A program made the position numbers and the translations under genes. Below are positions 8,630 to 21,106 of a stretch of DNA of 64,000 nucleotides, one piece after another (the stretch's first letter is position 1; each line of letters opens with the position of its first letter). The stretch is from contig OZ038434.1 in NCBI GenBank assembly GCA_964036275.1, positions 4,176,560-4,240,559 on the forward strand, given 5' to 3'. Source of the DNA: Litoditis marina. Its lineage: Eukaryota; Nematoda; Chromadorea; Rhabditida; Rhabditidae. Under the pieces are notes generated by a model, which saw nothing but the letters and a program-made list of their open reading frames with translations, did not search any database and was not told the DNA's origin.

Positions 8630-10621
8630 ATAATAATTTATTCATCAACTCGTTATTTGACAGACAATTTCAATGGCAAATTATTATCACGTGTGTTGAT
8701 TTTAAAAGAAAAACATGTACAGAACAAAATTATACAAACCAAAACTATCCATAATACAGCAGTGGAGGGTTGGCGGGCTTCTCAATGGGCAGGGCAGCTG
8801 GAGGACTGGACTGGCACTGGACTGGCGACATCGGGCGACAGACGATAGGCGACACAGGCACGAAAGAAGAGAAATTGGCATCTTACTTCAAACGGTAGCA
8901 TTTTGTGAATTCAAGGAGAAAACTATGCACAAAGGAGAAGTTCGCATTCAAATATGAACTATAACAAAACCTTTATTGCTTTTCGTCGAAAAGAGGCAGA
9001 GGTTATGCTGAGGAATGACTTCGCTGGTAATTGGTTCCAAATATGGATATATCGCTGAATGAATGACTGTTTGAAATATTCATGATTTGTACGTGGAATT
9101 AACAAAAACAGAGAGTGATTTCGAGATCGGTCAGCGCGGTGAGATCGGGTGAAAAAAGCCGCAAAATCTAAATCAACTTCACTTATTGCAATTTTGTACA
9201 TATAGGCGAGACCAGCGGCTGTCCTTCTCTGCTGCAATGTGGTTGTCTCTAGTGCTGTCAACCGTTCTTCGTATGAAATTTCCGTCAATCCAACTCTGTT
9301 GAATATTCTCTTCGTGAATGTTCTCTGCACCGATTCTAGCTCTTTGATTGAAGTCAGAAGTATGGGATCCCATACTTCACATGAATACTCTATAATTGGT
9401 CTCACATATGTACAGAACAACTTGAACAGTAGTGATGGATTCTTGGTGAGGAATGATTTCAGAATGTAGTTTGATTTCGCACGACACCGACTGACTACAG
9501 ATGTAATGTGTTTCGAAAACGAGAGTCTATGGTCGTACACAACCCCCAGATCTTTGAATTCATTGACTTGCTCCAACTTTTTGCCATCAAAGTAAAAATC
9601 ATAGGCAGGGTGACGATTTCCAAAGCACATAATTTTGGTTTTATCAATATTTATATCCATTTCCCAGGTTTTGGACCAATTTGAGATTGCACCAATGCCA
9701 TCTTGGAGTGATTTCGGTGAATCAATGGAGTAAATTTTGCTGTCATCTGCGTACATTTGGCAATGTACTCCAGGAGGCAGATTATCAGTGATGTCATTGA
9801 TGTACAAAATGAATAGAATTGGACCAAGAACTGTCCCTTGTGCAACACCAGACAAGCAAGAGAAACAATTGGACAGTTTTCCGTTGACCACAACAGATTG
9901 AGTGCGATTGCAAATGAGGTTTCCCAGAAACTTGAGAAGGCAGCCGGAGATGCCATAAGATTGTAGTTTGCTCAGCAGTAGTTTATGCGAGATTGAATCG
10001 AAAGCACGGGAGAAATCAATGAAACACGAAGATACAAAACTGCCAGAATCAATTTCTTTTTGCCATAAGGGGATAGTTGATAATAGGGCAGATGTTGTAC
10101 TTTTGCGAGCAAGAAAACCATGCTGGGCGGAGGAAATGAGATTATTTTGAAGCAAGTATTTGAGCAGAGGCTTACAGACAATTCTTTCCATGACTTTGGA
10201 AATTCCAGAAGTTAGTGAAATACGACGATAGTTTGATGGGTTCGAGCGAGTACCTTTCTTGAATATTGGTCTGACAATTGCGGTTTTCCAGAGATCTGGC
10301 ACTTCGCCAGTTAGCATGATTCTTCGAAATAAGTACGTGAGAGGACACGTGAGGGCCACCGCGCACTTTTTCAAGAAGTAATAGGGAATGGTGTCGGGGG
10401 AAGTAGAAACTCGCAAAGGCAGTTTCAGTAAGGCTCGATAAGTTGATTCGCTATTGATGTCAATGTAGTTCAGAACAGTTGTAGTTCGGTGAGAAAACGA
10501 TTGGGAATGACCGGAGGGTTTTTTGTATACAGATTCAAAATACTTAGCGAATTCGTTTGATTTCTCTACGAATTCGCTAAGTATTTTGAATTCGCTAAGT
10601 AATTCGAATTCGCTAAGTATC
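8630..10621 (-). mobile_element. 5'-truncated LINE, copy 2
   Basis: 1,992 bp, with the same junctions, the same TATG duplication (8626-8629, 10622-10625) and the same 5' fold-back as copy 1, so it arose by recombination and not by a new insertion. It has the 7 bp missing from copy 1. Confidence 0.9.
8959..10566 (-). pseudogene. LINE reverse transcriptase, N-terminally truncated (copy 2)
   Basis: Open frame of 535 codons with the catalytic Asp residues intact (FIDFSRAFD, YADD). It shares SNYRRISL with copies 1 and 3. INDITDN is as in copies 3-6. Its own mark is SITSAS near the C-terminus, with a nearby GTTATGC change in the nucleotide sequence at about 9003. Confidence 0.88.
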
Positions 10622-10836
10622 TATGCGTTGGGACATGAGCAAGCGACTAATTCCTATGACAAATTGAGAAAAAGAAATAATCTACAAAATGATCTAGAAA
10701 ACATCTATACAATTAGCTCAATTTATTCTGAAATCATTAGCGATTTACAATCTCACAAAGGGTCTCTCTATCAGTATTAAAACTCTCATATCCATGAAAT
10801 TTAAAACAAAACGCTGAAAACTTCTTCCAAAACAAT

Positions 10837-10918
10837 TGACGAGAGTGGGATTCGAACCCACGCCTCCGGAGAGACTAGTGCCTAAAACCAGCGCCTTAGA
10901 CCGCTCGGCGATCTCGCC
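10837..10918 (-). tRNA. trnL-UAG: tRNA-Leu (UAG)
   Basis: C41 to U and G9 to C, as at 6109. Confidence 0.88.
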
Positions 10919-11150
10919 ACTCTTTCCGATGGCTGTATGCGTTGGGACATGAGCAAGCGACTAATTCCTATGACAAATTGAGAAAAAGAAATAATCTACA
11001 AAATGATCTAGAAAACATCTATACAATTAGCTCAATTTATTCTGAAATCATTAGCGATTTACAATCTCACAAAGGGTCTCTCTATCCGTATTAAAACTCT
11101 CATATCCATGAAATTTAAAACAAAACGCTGAAAACTTCTCCCAAAACAAT

Positions 11151-11232
11151 TGACGACAGTGGGATTCGAACCCACGCCTCCGGAGAGACTGGTGCCTAAA
11201 ACCAGCGCCTTAGACCGCTCGGCCATCTCGCC
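11151..11232 (-). tRNA. trnL-UAG: tRNA-Leu (UAG), acceptor-stem mismatch
   Basis: G6-G67 mismatch. Confidence 0.85.
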
Positions 11233-11464
11233 ACTCTTTCCGATGGCTGTATGCGTTGGGACATGAGCAAGCGACTAATTCCTATGACAAATTGAGAAAA
11301 AGAAATAATCTACAAAATGATCTAGAAAACATCTATACAATTAGCTCAATTTATTCTGAAATCATTAGCGATTTACAATCTCACAAAGGGTCTCTCTATC
11401 AGTATTAAAACTCTCATATCCATGAAATTTAAAACAAAACGCTGAAAACTTCTTCCAAAACAAT

Positions 11465-11546
11465 TGACGAGAGTGGGATTCGAACCCACGCCTCCGGAGA
11501 GACAGGTGCCTAAAACCAGCGCCTTAGACCGCTCGGCCATCTCGCC
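11465..11546 (-). tRNA. trnL-UAG: tRNA-Leu (UAG), anticodon-stem mismatch
   Basis: A42 to U gives a U28-U42 mismatch. Confidence 0.85.
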
Positions 11547-11778
11547 ACTCTTTCCGATGGCTGTATGCGTTGGGACATGAGCAAGCGACTAATTCCTATG
11601 ACAAATTGAGAAAAAGAAATAATCTACAAAATGATCTAGAAAACATCTATACAATTAGCTCAATTTATTCTGAAATCATTAGCGATTTACAATCTCACAA
11701 AGGGTCTCTCTATCCGTATTAAAACTCTCATATCCATGAAATTTAAAACAAAACGCTGAAAACTTCTCCCAAAACAAT

Positions 11779-11860
11779 TGACGACAGTGGGATTCGAACC
11801 CACGCCTCCGGAGAGACTGGTGCCTAAAACCAGCGCCTTAGACCGCTCGGCCATCTCGCC
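11779..11860 (-). tRNA. trnL-UAG: tRNA-Leu (UAG), acceptor-stem mismatch
   Basis: G6-G67 mismatch. Confidence 0.85.
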
Positions 11861-12092
11861 ACTCTTTCCGATGGCTGTATGCGTTGGGACATGAGCAAGC
11901 GACTAATTCCTATGACAAATTGAGAAAAAGAAATAATCTACAAAATGATCTAGAAAACATCTATACAATTAGCTCAATTTATTCTGAAATCATTAGCGAT
12001 TTACAATCTCACAAAGGGTCTCTCTATCAGTATTAAAACTCTCATATCCATGAAATTTAAAACAAAACGCTGAAAACTTCTTCCAAAACAAT

Positions 12093-12174
12093 TGACGAGA
12101 GTGGGATTCGAACCCACGCCTCCGGAGAGACTGGTGCCTAAAACCAGCGCCTTAGACCGCTCGGCCATCTCGCC
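12093..12174 (-). tRNA. trnL-UAG: tRNA-Leu (UAG)
   Basis: Consensus copy. Confidence 0.95.
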
Positions 12175-12406
12175 ACTCTTTCCGATGGCTGTATGCGTTG
12201 GGACATGAGCAAGCGACTAATTCCTATGACAAATTGAGAAAAAGAAATAATCTACAAAATGATCTAGAAAACATCTATACAATTAGCTCAATTTATTCTG
12301 AAATCATTAGCGATTTACAATCTCACAAAGGGTCTCTCTATCCGTATTAAAACTCTCATATCCATGAAATTTAAAACAAAACGCTGAAAACTTCTTCCAA
12401 AACAAT

Positions 12407-12488
12407 TGACGAGAGTGGGATTCGAACCCACGCCTCCGGAGAGACTGGTGCCTAAAACCAGCGCCTTAGACCGCTCGGCCATCTCGCC
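12407..12488 (-). tRNA. trnL-UAG: tRNA-Leu (UAG)
   Basis: Consensus copy. Confidence 0.95.
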
Positions 12489-12720
12489 ACTCTTTCCGAT
12501 GGCTGTATGCGTTGGGACATGAGCAAGCGACTAATTCCTATGACAAATTGAGAAAAAGAAATAATCTACAAAATGATCTAGAAAACATCTATACAATTAG
12601 CTCAATTTATTCTGAAATCATTAGCGATTTACAATCTCACAAAGGGTCTCTCTATCCGTATTAAAACTCTCATATCCATGAAATTTAAAACAAAACGCTG
12701 AAAACTTCTTCCAAAACAAT

Positions 12721-12802
12721 TGACGAGAGTGGGATTCGAACCCACGCCTCCGGAGAGACCGGTGCCTAAAACCAGCGCCTTAGACCGCTCGGCCATCTCG
12801 CC
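12721..12802 (-). tRNA. trnL-UAG: tRNA-Leu (UAG)
   Basis: U28-G42 wobble, as at 8213. Confidence 0.92.
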
Positions 12803-13034
12803 ACTCTTTCCGATGGCTGTATGCGTTGGGACATGAGCAAGCGACTAATTCCTATGACAAATTGAGAAAAAGAAATAATCTACAAAATGATCTAGAAAAC
12901 ATTTATACAATTAGCTCAATTTATTCTGAAATCATTAGCGATTTACAATCTCACAAAGGGTCTCTCTATCCGTATTAAAACTCTCATATCCATGAAATTT
13001 AAAACAAAACGCTGAAAACTTCTTCCAAAACAAT

Positions 13035-13116
13035 TGACGAGAGTGGGATTCGAACCCACGCCTCCGGAGAGACTGGTGCCTAAAACCAGCGCCTTAGACC
13101 GCTCGGCCATCTCGCC
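13035..13116 (-). tRNA. trnL-UAG: tRNA-Leu (UAG)
   Basis: Consensus copy; LINE copy 3 is 21 bp upstream. Confidence 0.95.
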
Positions 13117-13137
13117 ACTCTTTCCGATGGCTGTATG

Positions 13138-15127
13138 ATAATAATTTATTCATCAACTCGTTATTTGACAGACAATTTCAATGGCAAATTATTATCACGT
13201 GTGTTGATTTTAAAAGAAAAACATGTACAGAACAAAATTATACAAACCAAAACTATCCATAATACAGCAGTGGAGGGTTGGCGGGCTTCTCAATGGGCAG
13301 GGCAGCTGGAGGACTGGACTGGCACTGGACTGGCGACATCGGGCGACAGACGATAGGCGACACAGGCACGAAAGAAGAGAAATTGGCATCTTACTTCAAA
13401 CGGTAGCATTTTGTGAATTCAAGGAGAAAACTATGCACAAAGGAGAATTTCGCATTCAAATATGAACTATAACAAAACCTTTATTGCTTTTCGTCGAAAA
13501 GAGGCAGAGTTTATGCTGAGGAATGACTTCGCTGGTAATTGGTTCCAAATATGGATATATCGCTGAATGAATGACTGTTTGAAATATTCATGATTTGTAC
13601 GTGGAATTAACAGAAACAGAGAGTGATTTCGAGATCGGTCAGCGCGGTGAGATCGGGTGAAAAAAGCCGCAAAATCTAAATCAACTTCACTTATTGCAAT
13701 TTTGTACATATAGGCGAGACCAGCGGCTGTCCCTCTCTGCTGCAATGTGGTTGTCTCTAGTGCTGTCAACCGTTCTTCGTATGAAATTTCCGTCAATCCA
13801 ACTCTGTTGAATATTCTCTTCGTGAATGTTCTCTGCACCGATTCTAGCTTTGATTGAAGTCAGAAGTATGGGATCCCATACTTCACATGAATACTCTATA
13901 ATTGGTCTCACATATGTACAGAACAACTTGAACAGTAGTGATGGATTCTTGGTGAGGAATGATTTCAGAATGTAGTTTGATTTCGCACGACACCGACTGA
14001 CTACAGATGTAATGTGTTTCGAAAACGAGAGTCTATGGTCGTACACAACCCCCAGATCTTTGAATTCATTGACTTGCTCCAACTTTTTGCCATCAAAGTA
14101 AAAATCATAGGCAGGGTGACGATTTCCAAAACACATAATTTTGGTTTTATCAATATTTATATCCATTTCCCAGGTTTTGGACCAATTTGAGATTGCACCA
14201 ATGCCATCTTGGAGTGATTTCGGTGAATCAATGGAGTAAATTTTGCTGTCATCTGCGTACATTTGGCAATGTACTCCAGGAGGCAGATTATCAGTGATGT
14301 CATTGATGTACAAAATGAATAGAATTGGACCAAGAACTGTCCCTTGTGCAACACCAGACAAGCAAGAGAAACAATTGGACAGTTTTCCGTTGACCACAAC
14401 AGATTGAGTGCGATTGCAAATGAGGTTTCCCAGAAACTTGAGAAGGCAGCCGGAGATGCCATAAGATTGTAGTTTGCTCAGCAGTAGTTTATGCGAGATT
14501 GAATCGAAAGCACGGGAGAAATCAATGAAACACGAAGATACAAAACTGCCAGAATCAATTTCTTTTTGCCATAAGGGGATAGTTGATAATAGGGCAGATG
14601 TTGTACTTTTGCGAGCAAGAAAACCATGCTGGGCGGAGGAAATGAGATTATTTTGAAGCAAGTATTTGAGCAGAGGCTTACAGACAATTCTTTCCATGAC
14701 TTTGGAAATTCCAGAAGTTAGTGAAATACGACGATAGTTTGATGGGTTCGAGCGAGTACCTTTCTTGAATATTGGTCTGACAATTGCGGTTTTCCAGAGA
14801 TCTGGCACTTCGCCAGTTAGCATGATTCTTCGAAATAAGTACGTGAGAGGACACGTGAGGGCCACCGCGCACTTTTTCAAGAAGTAATAGGGAATGGTGT
14901 CGGGGGAAGTAGAAACTCGCAAAGGCAGTTTCAGTAAGGCTCGATAAGTTGATTCGCTATTGATGTCAATGTAGTTCAGAACAGTTGTAGTTCGGTGAGA
15001 AAACGATTGGGAATGACCGGAGGGTTTTTTGTATACAGATTCAAAATACTTAGCGAATTCGTTTGATTTCTCTACGAATTCGCTAAGTATTTTGAATTCG
15101 CTAAGTAATTCGAATTCGCTAAGTATC
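13138..15127 (-). mobile_element. 5'-truncated LINE, copy 3
   Basis: 1,990 bp, same junctions and TATG duplication (13134-13137, 15128-15131). It is 2 bp shorter than copies 2 and 4-6 because of a deletion inside the RT frame. Confidence 0.9.
13467..15072 (-). pseudogene. LINE reverse transcriptase, truncated and frameshifted (copy 3)
   Basis: Same gene as the other copies, but 2 bp are lost at about 13849 (CTAGCTTTG in place of CTAGCTCTTTG on plus). After LLTSIK the frame shifts into an unrelated tail that stops at 13687. The original frame resumes at 13838-13467 and is otherwise intact. The break is downstream of YADD, in the thumb/C-terminal region. It shares the AGAAACAG and CCCTCTC marks with copies 4-6 but SNYRRISL with copies 1-2, so it is intermediate between the two groups. 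Confidence 0.9.
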
Positions 15128-15342
15128 TATGCGTTGGGACATGAGCAAGCGACTAATTCCTATGACAAATTGAGAAAAAGAAATAATCTACAAAATGATC
15201 TAGAAAACATCTATACAATTAGCTCAATTTATTCTGAAATCATTAGCGATTTACAATCTCACAAAGGGTCTCTCTATCAGTATTAAAACTCTCATATCCA
15301 TGAAATTTAAAACAAAACGCTGAAAACTTCTTCCAAAACTAT

Positions 15343-15424
15343 TGACGAGAGTGGGATTCGAACCCACGCCTCCGGAGAGACTAGTGCCTAAAACCAGCGC
15401 CTTAGACCGCTCGGCGATCTCGCC
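15343..15424 (-). tRNA. trnL-UAG: tRNA-Leu (UAG)
   Basis: C41 to U and G9 to C, as at 6109 and 10837. Confidence 0.88.
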
Positions 15425-15656
15425 ACTCTTTCCGATGGCTGTATGCGTTGGGACATGAGCAAGCGACTAATTCCTATGACAAATTGAGAAAAAGAAATAA
15501 TCTACAAAATGATCTAGAAAACATCTATACAATTAGCTCAATTTATTCTGAAATCATTAGCGATTTACAATCTCACAAAGGGTCTCTCTATCCGTATTAA
15601 AACTCTCATATCCATGAAATTTAAAACAAAACGCTGAAAACTTCTTCCAAAACAAT

Positions 15657-15738
15657 TGACGAGAGTGGGATTCGAACCCACGCCTCCGGAGAGACTGGTG
15701 CCTAAAACCAGCGCCTTAGACCGCTCGGCCATCTCGCC
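15657..15738 (-). tRNA. trnL-UAG: tRNA-Leu (UAG)
   Basis: Consensus copy. Confidence 0.95.
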
Positions 15739-15970
15739 ACTCTTTCCGATGGCTGTATGCGTTGGGACATGTGCAAGCGACTAATTCCTATGACAAATTG
15801 AGAAAAAGAAATAATCTACAAAATGATCTAGAAAACATCTATACAATTAGCTCAATTTATTCTGAAATCATTAGCGATTTACAATCTCACAAAGGGTCTC
15901 TCTATCCGTATTAAAACTCTCATATCCATTGAATTTAAAACAAAACGCTGAAAACTTCTTCCAAAACAAT

Positions 15971-16052
15971 TGACGAGAGTGGGATTCGAACCCACGCCTC
16001 CGGAGAGACAGGTGCCTAAAACCAGCGCCTTAGACCGCTCGGCCATCTCGCC
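15971..16052 (-). tRNA. trnL-UAG: tRNA-Leu (UAG), anticodon-stem mismatch
   Basis: U28-U42 mismatch. Confidence 0.85.
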
Positions 16053-16284
16053 ACTCTTTCCGATGGCTGTATGCGTTGGGACATGAGCAAGCGACTAATT
16101 CCTATGACAAATTGAGAAAAAGAAATAATCTACAAAATGATCTAGAAAACATCTATACAATTAGCTCAATTTATTCTGAAATCATTAGCGATTTACAATC
16201 TCACAAAGGGTCTCTCTATCCGTATTAAAACTCTCATATCCATGAAATTTAAAACAAAACGCTGAAAACTTCTCCCAAAACAAT

Positions 16285-16366
16285 TGACGACAGTGGGATT
16301 CGAACCCACGCCTCCGGAGAGACTGGTGCCTAAAACCAGCGCCTTAGACCGCTCGGCCATCTCGCC
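16285..16366 (-). tRNA. trnL-UAG: tRNA-Leu (UAG), acceptor-stem mismatch
   Basis: G6-G67 mismatch. Confidence 0.85.
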
Positions 16367-16598
16367 ACTCTTTCCGATGGCTGTATGCGTTGGGACATGA
16401 GCAAGCGACTAATTCCTATGACAAATTGAGAAAAAGAAATAATCTACAAAATGATCTAGAAAACATCTATACAATTAGCTCGATTTATTCTGAAATCATT
16501 AGCGATTTACAATCTCACAAAGGGTCTCTCTATCAGTATTAAAACTCTCATATCCATGAAATTTAAAACAAAACGCTGAAAACTTCTTCCAAAACAAT

Positions 16599-16680
16599 TG
16601 ACGAGAGTGGGATTCGAACCCACGCCTCCGGAGAGACAGGTGCCTAAAACCAGCGCCTTAGACCGCTCGGCCATCTCGCC
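16599..16680 (-). tRNA. trnL-UAG: tRNA-Leu (UAG), anticodon-stem mismatch
   Basis: U28-U42 mismatch; with 16285 and 16913 it forms an alternating two-unit pattern. Confidence 0.85.
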
Positions 16681-16912
16681 ACTCTTTCCGATGGCTGTAT
16701 GCGTTGGGACATGAGCAAGCGACTAATTCCTATGACAAATTGAGAAAAAGAAATAATCTACAAAATGATCTAGAAAACATCTATACAATTAGCTCAATTT
16801 ATTCTGAAATCATTAGCGATTTACAATCTCACAAAGGGTCTCTCTATCCGTATTAAAACTCTCATATCCATGAAATTTAAAACAAAACGCTGAAAACTTC
16901 TCCCAAAACAAT

Positions 16913-16994
16913 TGACGACAGTGGGATTCGAACCCACGCCTCCGGAGAGACTGGTGCCTAAAACCAGCGCCTTAGACCGCTCGGCCATCTCGCC
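16913..16994 (-). tRNA. trnL-UAG: tRNA-Leu (UAG), acceptor-stem mismatch
   Basis: G6-G67 mismatch. Confidence 0.85.
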
Positions 16995-17226
16995 ACTCTT
17001 TCCGATGGCTGTATGCGTTGGGACATGAGCAAGCGACTAATTCCTATGACAAATTGAGAAAAAGAAATAATCTACAAAATGATCTAGAAAACATCTATAC
17101 AATTAGCTCAATTTATTCTGAAATCATTAGCGATTTACAATCTCACAAAGGGTCTCTCTATCAGTATTAAAACTCTCATATCCATGAAATTTAAAACAAA
17201 ACGCTGAAAACTTCTTCCAAAACAAT

Positions 17227-17308
17227 TGACGAGAGTGGGATTCGAACCCACGCCTCCGGAGAGACTGGTGCCTAAAACCAGCGCCTTAGACCGCTCGGCC
17301 ATCTCGCC
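17227..17308 (-). tRNA. trnL-UAG: tRNA-Leu (UAG)
   Basis: Consensus copy. Confidence 0.95.
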
Positions 17309-17540
17309 ACTCTTTCCGATGGCTGTATGCGTTGGGACATGAGCAAGCGACTAATTCCTATGACACATTGAGAAAAAGAAATAATCTACAAAATGATCTA
17401 GAAAACATCTATACAATTAGCTCAATTTATTCTGAAATCATTAGCGATTTACAATCTCACAAAGGGTCTCTCTATCCGTATTAAAACTCTCATATCCATG
17501 AAATTTAAAACAAAACGCTGAAAACTTCTTCCAAAACAAT

Positions 17541-17622
17541 TGACGAGAGTGGGATTCGAACCCACGCCTCCGGAGAGACTGGTGCCTAAAACCAGCGCCT
17601 TAGACCGCTCGGCCATCTCGCC
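17541..17622 (-). tRNA. trnL-UAG: tRNA-Leu (UAG)
   Basis: Consensus copy. Confidence 0.95.
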
Positions 17623-17854
17623 ACTCTTTCCGATGGCTGTATGCGTTGGGACATGAGCAAGCGACTAATTCCTATGACAAATTGAGAAAAAGAAATAATC
17701 TACAAAATGATCTAGAAAACATCTATACAATTAGCTCAATTTATTCTGAAATCATTAGCGATTTACAATCTCACAAAGGGTCTCTCTATCCGTATTAAAA
17801 CTCTCATATCCATGAAATTTAAAACAAAACGCTGAAAACTTCTTCCAAAACAAT

Positions 17855-17936
17855 TGACGAGAGTGGGATTCGAACCCACGCCTCCGGAGAGACCGATGCC
17901 TAAAAGCAGCGCCTTAGACCGCTCGGCCATCTCGCC
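17855..17936 (-). tRNA. trnL-UAG: tRNA-Leu (UAG), degenerate anticodon stem
   Basis: G30 to C, C40 to U and A42 to G: a C30-U40 mismatch plus a U28-G42 wobble. The most damaged anticodon stem in the array; possibly a pseudogene. Confidence 0.75.
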
Positions 17937-18168
17937 ACTCTTTCCGATGGCTGTATGCGTTGGGACATGAGCAAGCGACTAATTCCTATGACAAATTGAG
18001 AAAAAGAAATAATCTACAAAATGATCTAGAAAACATTTATACAATTAGCTCAATTTATTCTGAAATCATTAGCGATTTACAATCTCACAAAGGGTCTCTC
18101 TATCCGTATTAAAACTCTCATATCCATGAAATTTAAAACAAAACGCTGAAAACTTCTTCCAAAACAAT

Positions 18169-18250
18169 TGACGAGAGTGGGATTCGAACCCACGCCTCCG
18201 GAGAGACTGGTGCCTAAAACCAGCGCCTTAGACCGCTCGGCCATCTCGCC
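18169..18250 (-). tRNA. trnL-UAG: tRNA-Leu (UAG)
   Basis: Consensus copy; LINE copy 4 is 21 bp upstream. Confidence 0.95.
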
Positions 18251-18271
18251 ACTCTTTCCGATGGCTGTATG

Positions 18272-20263
18272 ATAATAATTTATTCATCAACTCGTTATTT
18301 GACAGACAATTTCAATGGCAAATTATTATCACGTGTGTTGATTTTAAAAGAAAAACATGTACAGAACAAAATTATACAAACCAAAACTATCCATAATACA
18401 GCAGTGGAGGGTTGGCGGGCTTCTCAATGGGCAGGGCAGCTGGAGGACTGGACTGGCACTGGACTGGCGACATCGGGCGACAGACGATAGGCGACACAGG
18501 CACGAAAGAAGAGAAATTGGCATCTTACTTCAAACGGTAGCATTTTGTGAATTCAAGGAGAAAACTATGCACAAAGGAGAATTTCGCATTCAAATATGAA
18601 CTATAACAAAACCTTTATTGCTTTTCGTCGAAAAGAGGCAGAGTTTATGCTGAGGAATGACTTCGCTGGTAATTGGTTCCAAATATGGATATATCGCTGA
18701 ATGAATGACTGTTTGAAATATTCATGATTTGTACGTGGAATTAACAGAAACAGAGAGTGATTTCGAGATCGGTCAGCGCGGTGAGATCGGGTGAAAAAAG
18801 CCGCAAAATCTAAATCAACTTCACTTATTGCAATTTTGTACATATAGGCGAGACCAGCGGCTGTCCCTCTCTGCTGCAATGTGGTTGTCTCTAGTGCTGT
18901 CAACCGTTCTTCGTATGAAATTTCCGTCAATCCAACTCTGTTGAATATTCTCTTCGTGAATGTTCTCTGCACCGATTCTAGCTCTTTGATTGAAGTCAGA
19001 AGTATGGGATCCCATACTTCACATGAATACTCTATAATTGGTCTCACATATGTACAGAACAACTTGAACAGTAGTGATGGATTCTTGGTGAGGAATGATT
19101 TCAGAATGTAGTTTGATTTCGCACGACACCGACTGACTACAGATGTAATGTGTTTCGAAAACGAGAGTCTATGGTCGTACACAACCCCCAGATCTTTGAA
19201 TTCATTGACTTGCTCCAACTTTTTGCCATCAAAGTAAAAATCATAGGCAGGGTGACGATTTCCAAAGCACATAATTTTGGTTTTATCAATATTTATATCC
19301 ATTTCCCAGGTTTTGGACCAATTTGAGATTGCACCAATGCCATCTTGGAGTGATTTCGGTGAATCAATGGAGTAAATTTTGCTGTCATCTGCGTACATTT
19401 GGCAATGTACTCCAGGAGGCAGATTATCAGTGATGTCATTGATGTACAAAATGAATAGAATTGGACCAAGAACTGTCCCTTGTGCAACACCAGACAAGCA
19501 AGAGAAACAATTGGACAGTTTTCCGTTGACCACAACAGATTGAGTGCGATTGCAAATGAGGTTTCCCAGAAACTTGAGAAGGCAGCCGGAGATGCCATAA
19601 GATTGTAGTTTGCTCAGCAGTAGTTTATGCGAGATTGAATCGAAAGCACGGGAGAAATCAATGAAACACGAAGATACAAAACTGCCAGAATCAATTTCTT
19701 TTTGCCATAAGGGGATAGTTGATAATAGGGCAGATGTTGTACTTTTGCGAGCAAGAAAACCATGCTGGGCGGAGGAAATGAGATTATTTTGAAGCAAGTA
19801 TTTGAGCAGAGGCTTACAGACAATTCTTTCCATGACTTTGGAAATTCCAGAAGTTAGTGAAATAGGACGATAGTTTGATGGGTTCGAGCGAGTACCTTTC
19901 TTGAATATTGGTCTGACAATTGCGGTTTTCCAGAGATCTGGCACTTCGCCAGTTAGCATGATTCTTCGAAATAAGTACGTGAGAGGACACGTGAGGGCCA
20001 CCGCGCACTTTTTCAAGAAGTAATAGGGAATGGTGTCGGGGGAAGTAGAAACTCGCAAAGGCAGTTTCAGTAAGGCTCGATAAGTTGATTCGCTATTGAT
20101 GTCAATGTAGTTCAGAACAGTTGTAGTTCGGTGAGAAAACGATTGGGAATGACCGGAGGGTTTTTTGTATACAGATTCAAAATACTTAGCGAATTCGTTT
20201 GATTTCTCTACGAATTCGCTAAGTATTTTGAATTCGCTAAGTAATTCGAATTCGCTAAGTATC
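18272..20263 (-). mobile_element. 5'-truncated LINE, copy 4
   Basis: 1,992 bp with the same junctions and TATG duplication (18268-18271, 20264-20267). The array just outside its 5' end reads GTTGGTACATG in place of GTTGGGACATG, a mark shared with copies 5 and 6. Confidence 0.9.
18601..20208 (-). pseudogene. LINE reverse transcriptase, N-terminally truncated (copy 4)
   Basis: Open 535-codon frame with FIDFSRAFD and YADD intact. SNYRPISL (P, the residue usual in RT domains) separates copies 4-6 from SNYRRISL in copies 1-3. Confidence 0.88.
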
Positions 20264-20478
20264 TATGCGTTGGTACATGAGCAAGCGACTAATTCCTATG
20301 ACAAATTGAGAAAAAGAAATAATCTACAAAATGATCTAGAAAACATCTATACAATTAGCTCAATTTATTCTGAAATCATTAGCGATTTACAATCTCACAA
20401 AGGGTCTCTCTATCAGTATTAAAACTCTCATATCCATGAAATTTAAAACAAAACGCTGAAAACTTCTTCCAAAACAAT

Positions 20479-20560
20479 TGACGAGAGTGGGATTCGAACC
20501 CACGCCTCCGGAGAGAATGGTGCCTAAAACCAGCGCCTTAGACCGCTCGGCCATCTCGCC
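20479..20560 (-). tRNA. trnL-UAG: tRNA-Leu (UAG), C27-U43 mismatch
   Basis: G43 to U opens the top pair of the anticodon stem. First of eight copies with this change. Confidence 0.87.
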
Positions 20561-20792
20561 ACTCTTTCCGATGGCTGTATGCGTTGGGACATGTGCAAGC
20601 GACTAATTCCTATGACAAATTGAGAAAAAGAAATAATCTACAAAATGATCTAGAAAACATCTATACAATTAGCTCAATTTATTCTGAAATCATTAGCGAT
20701 TTACAATCTCACAAAGGGTCTCTCTATCCGTATTAAAACTCTCATATCCTTGAAATTTAAAACAAAACGCTGAAAACTTCTTCCAAAACAAT

Positions 20793-20874
20793 TGACGAGA
20801 GTGGGATTCGAACCCACGCCTCCGGAGAGACTGGTGCCTAAAACCAGCGCCTTAGACCGCTCGGCCATCTCGCC
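20793..20874 (-). tRNA. trnL-UAG: tRNA-Leu (UAG)
   Basis: Consensus copy. Confidence 0.95.
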
Positions 20875-21106
20875 ACTCTTTCCGATGGCTGTATGCGTTG
20901 GGACATGAGCAAGCGACTAATTCCTATGACAAATTGAGAAAAAGAAATAATCTACAAAATGATCTAGAAAACATCTATACAATTAGCTCAATTTATTCTG
21001 AAATCATTAGCGATTTACAATCTCACAAAGGGTCTCTCTATCCGTATTAAAACTCTCATATCCATGAAATTTAAAACAAAACGCTGAAAACTTCTTCCAA
21101 AACAAT

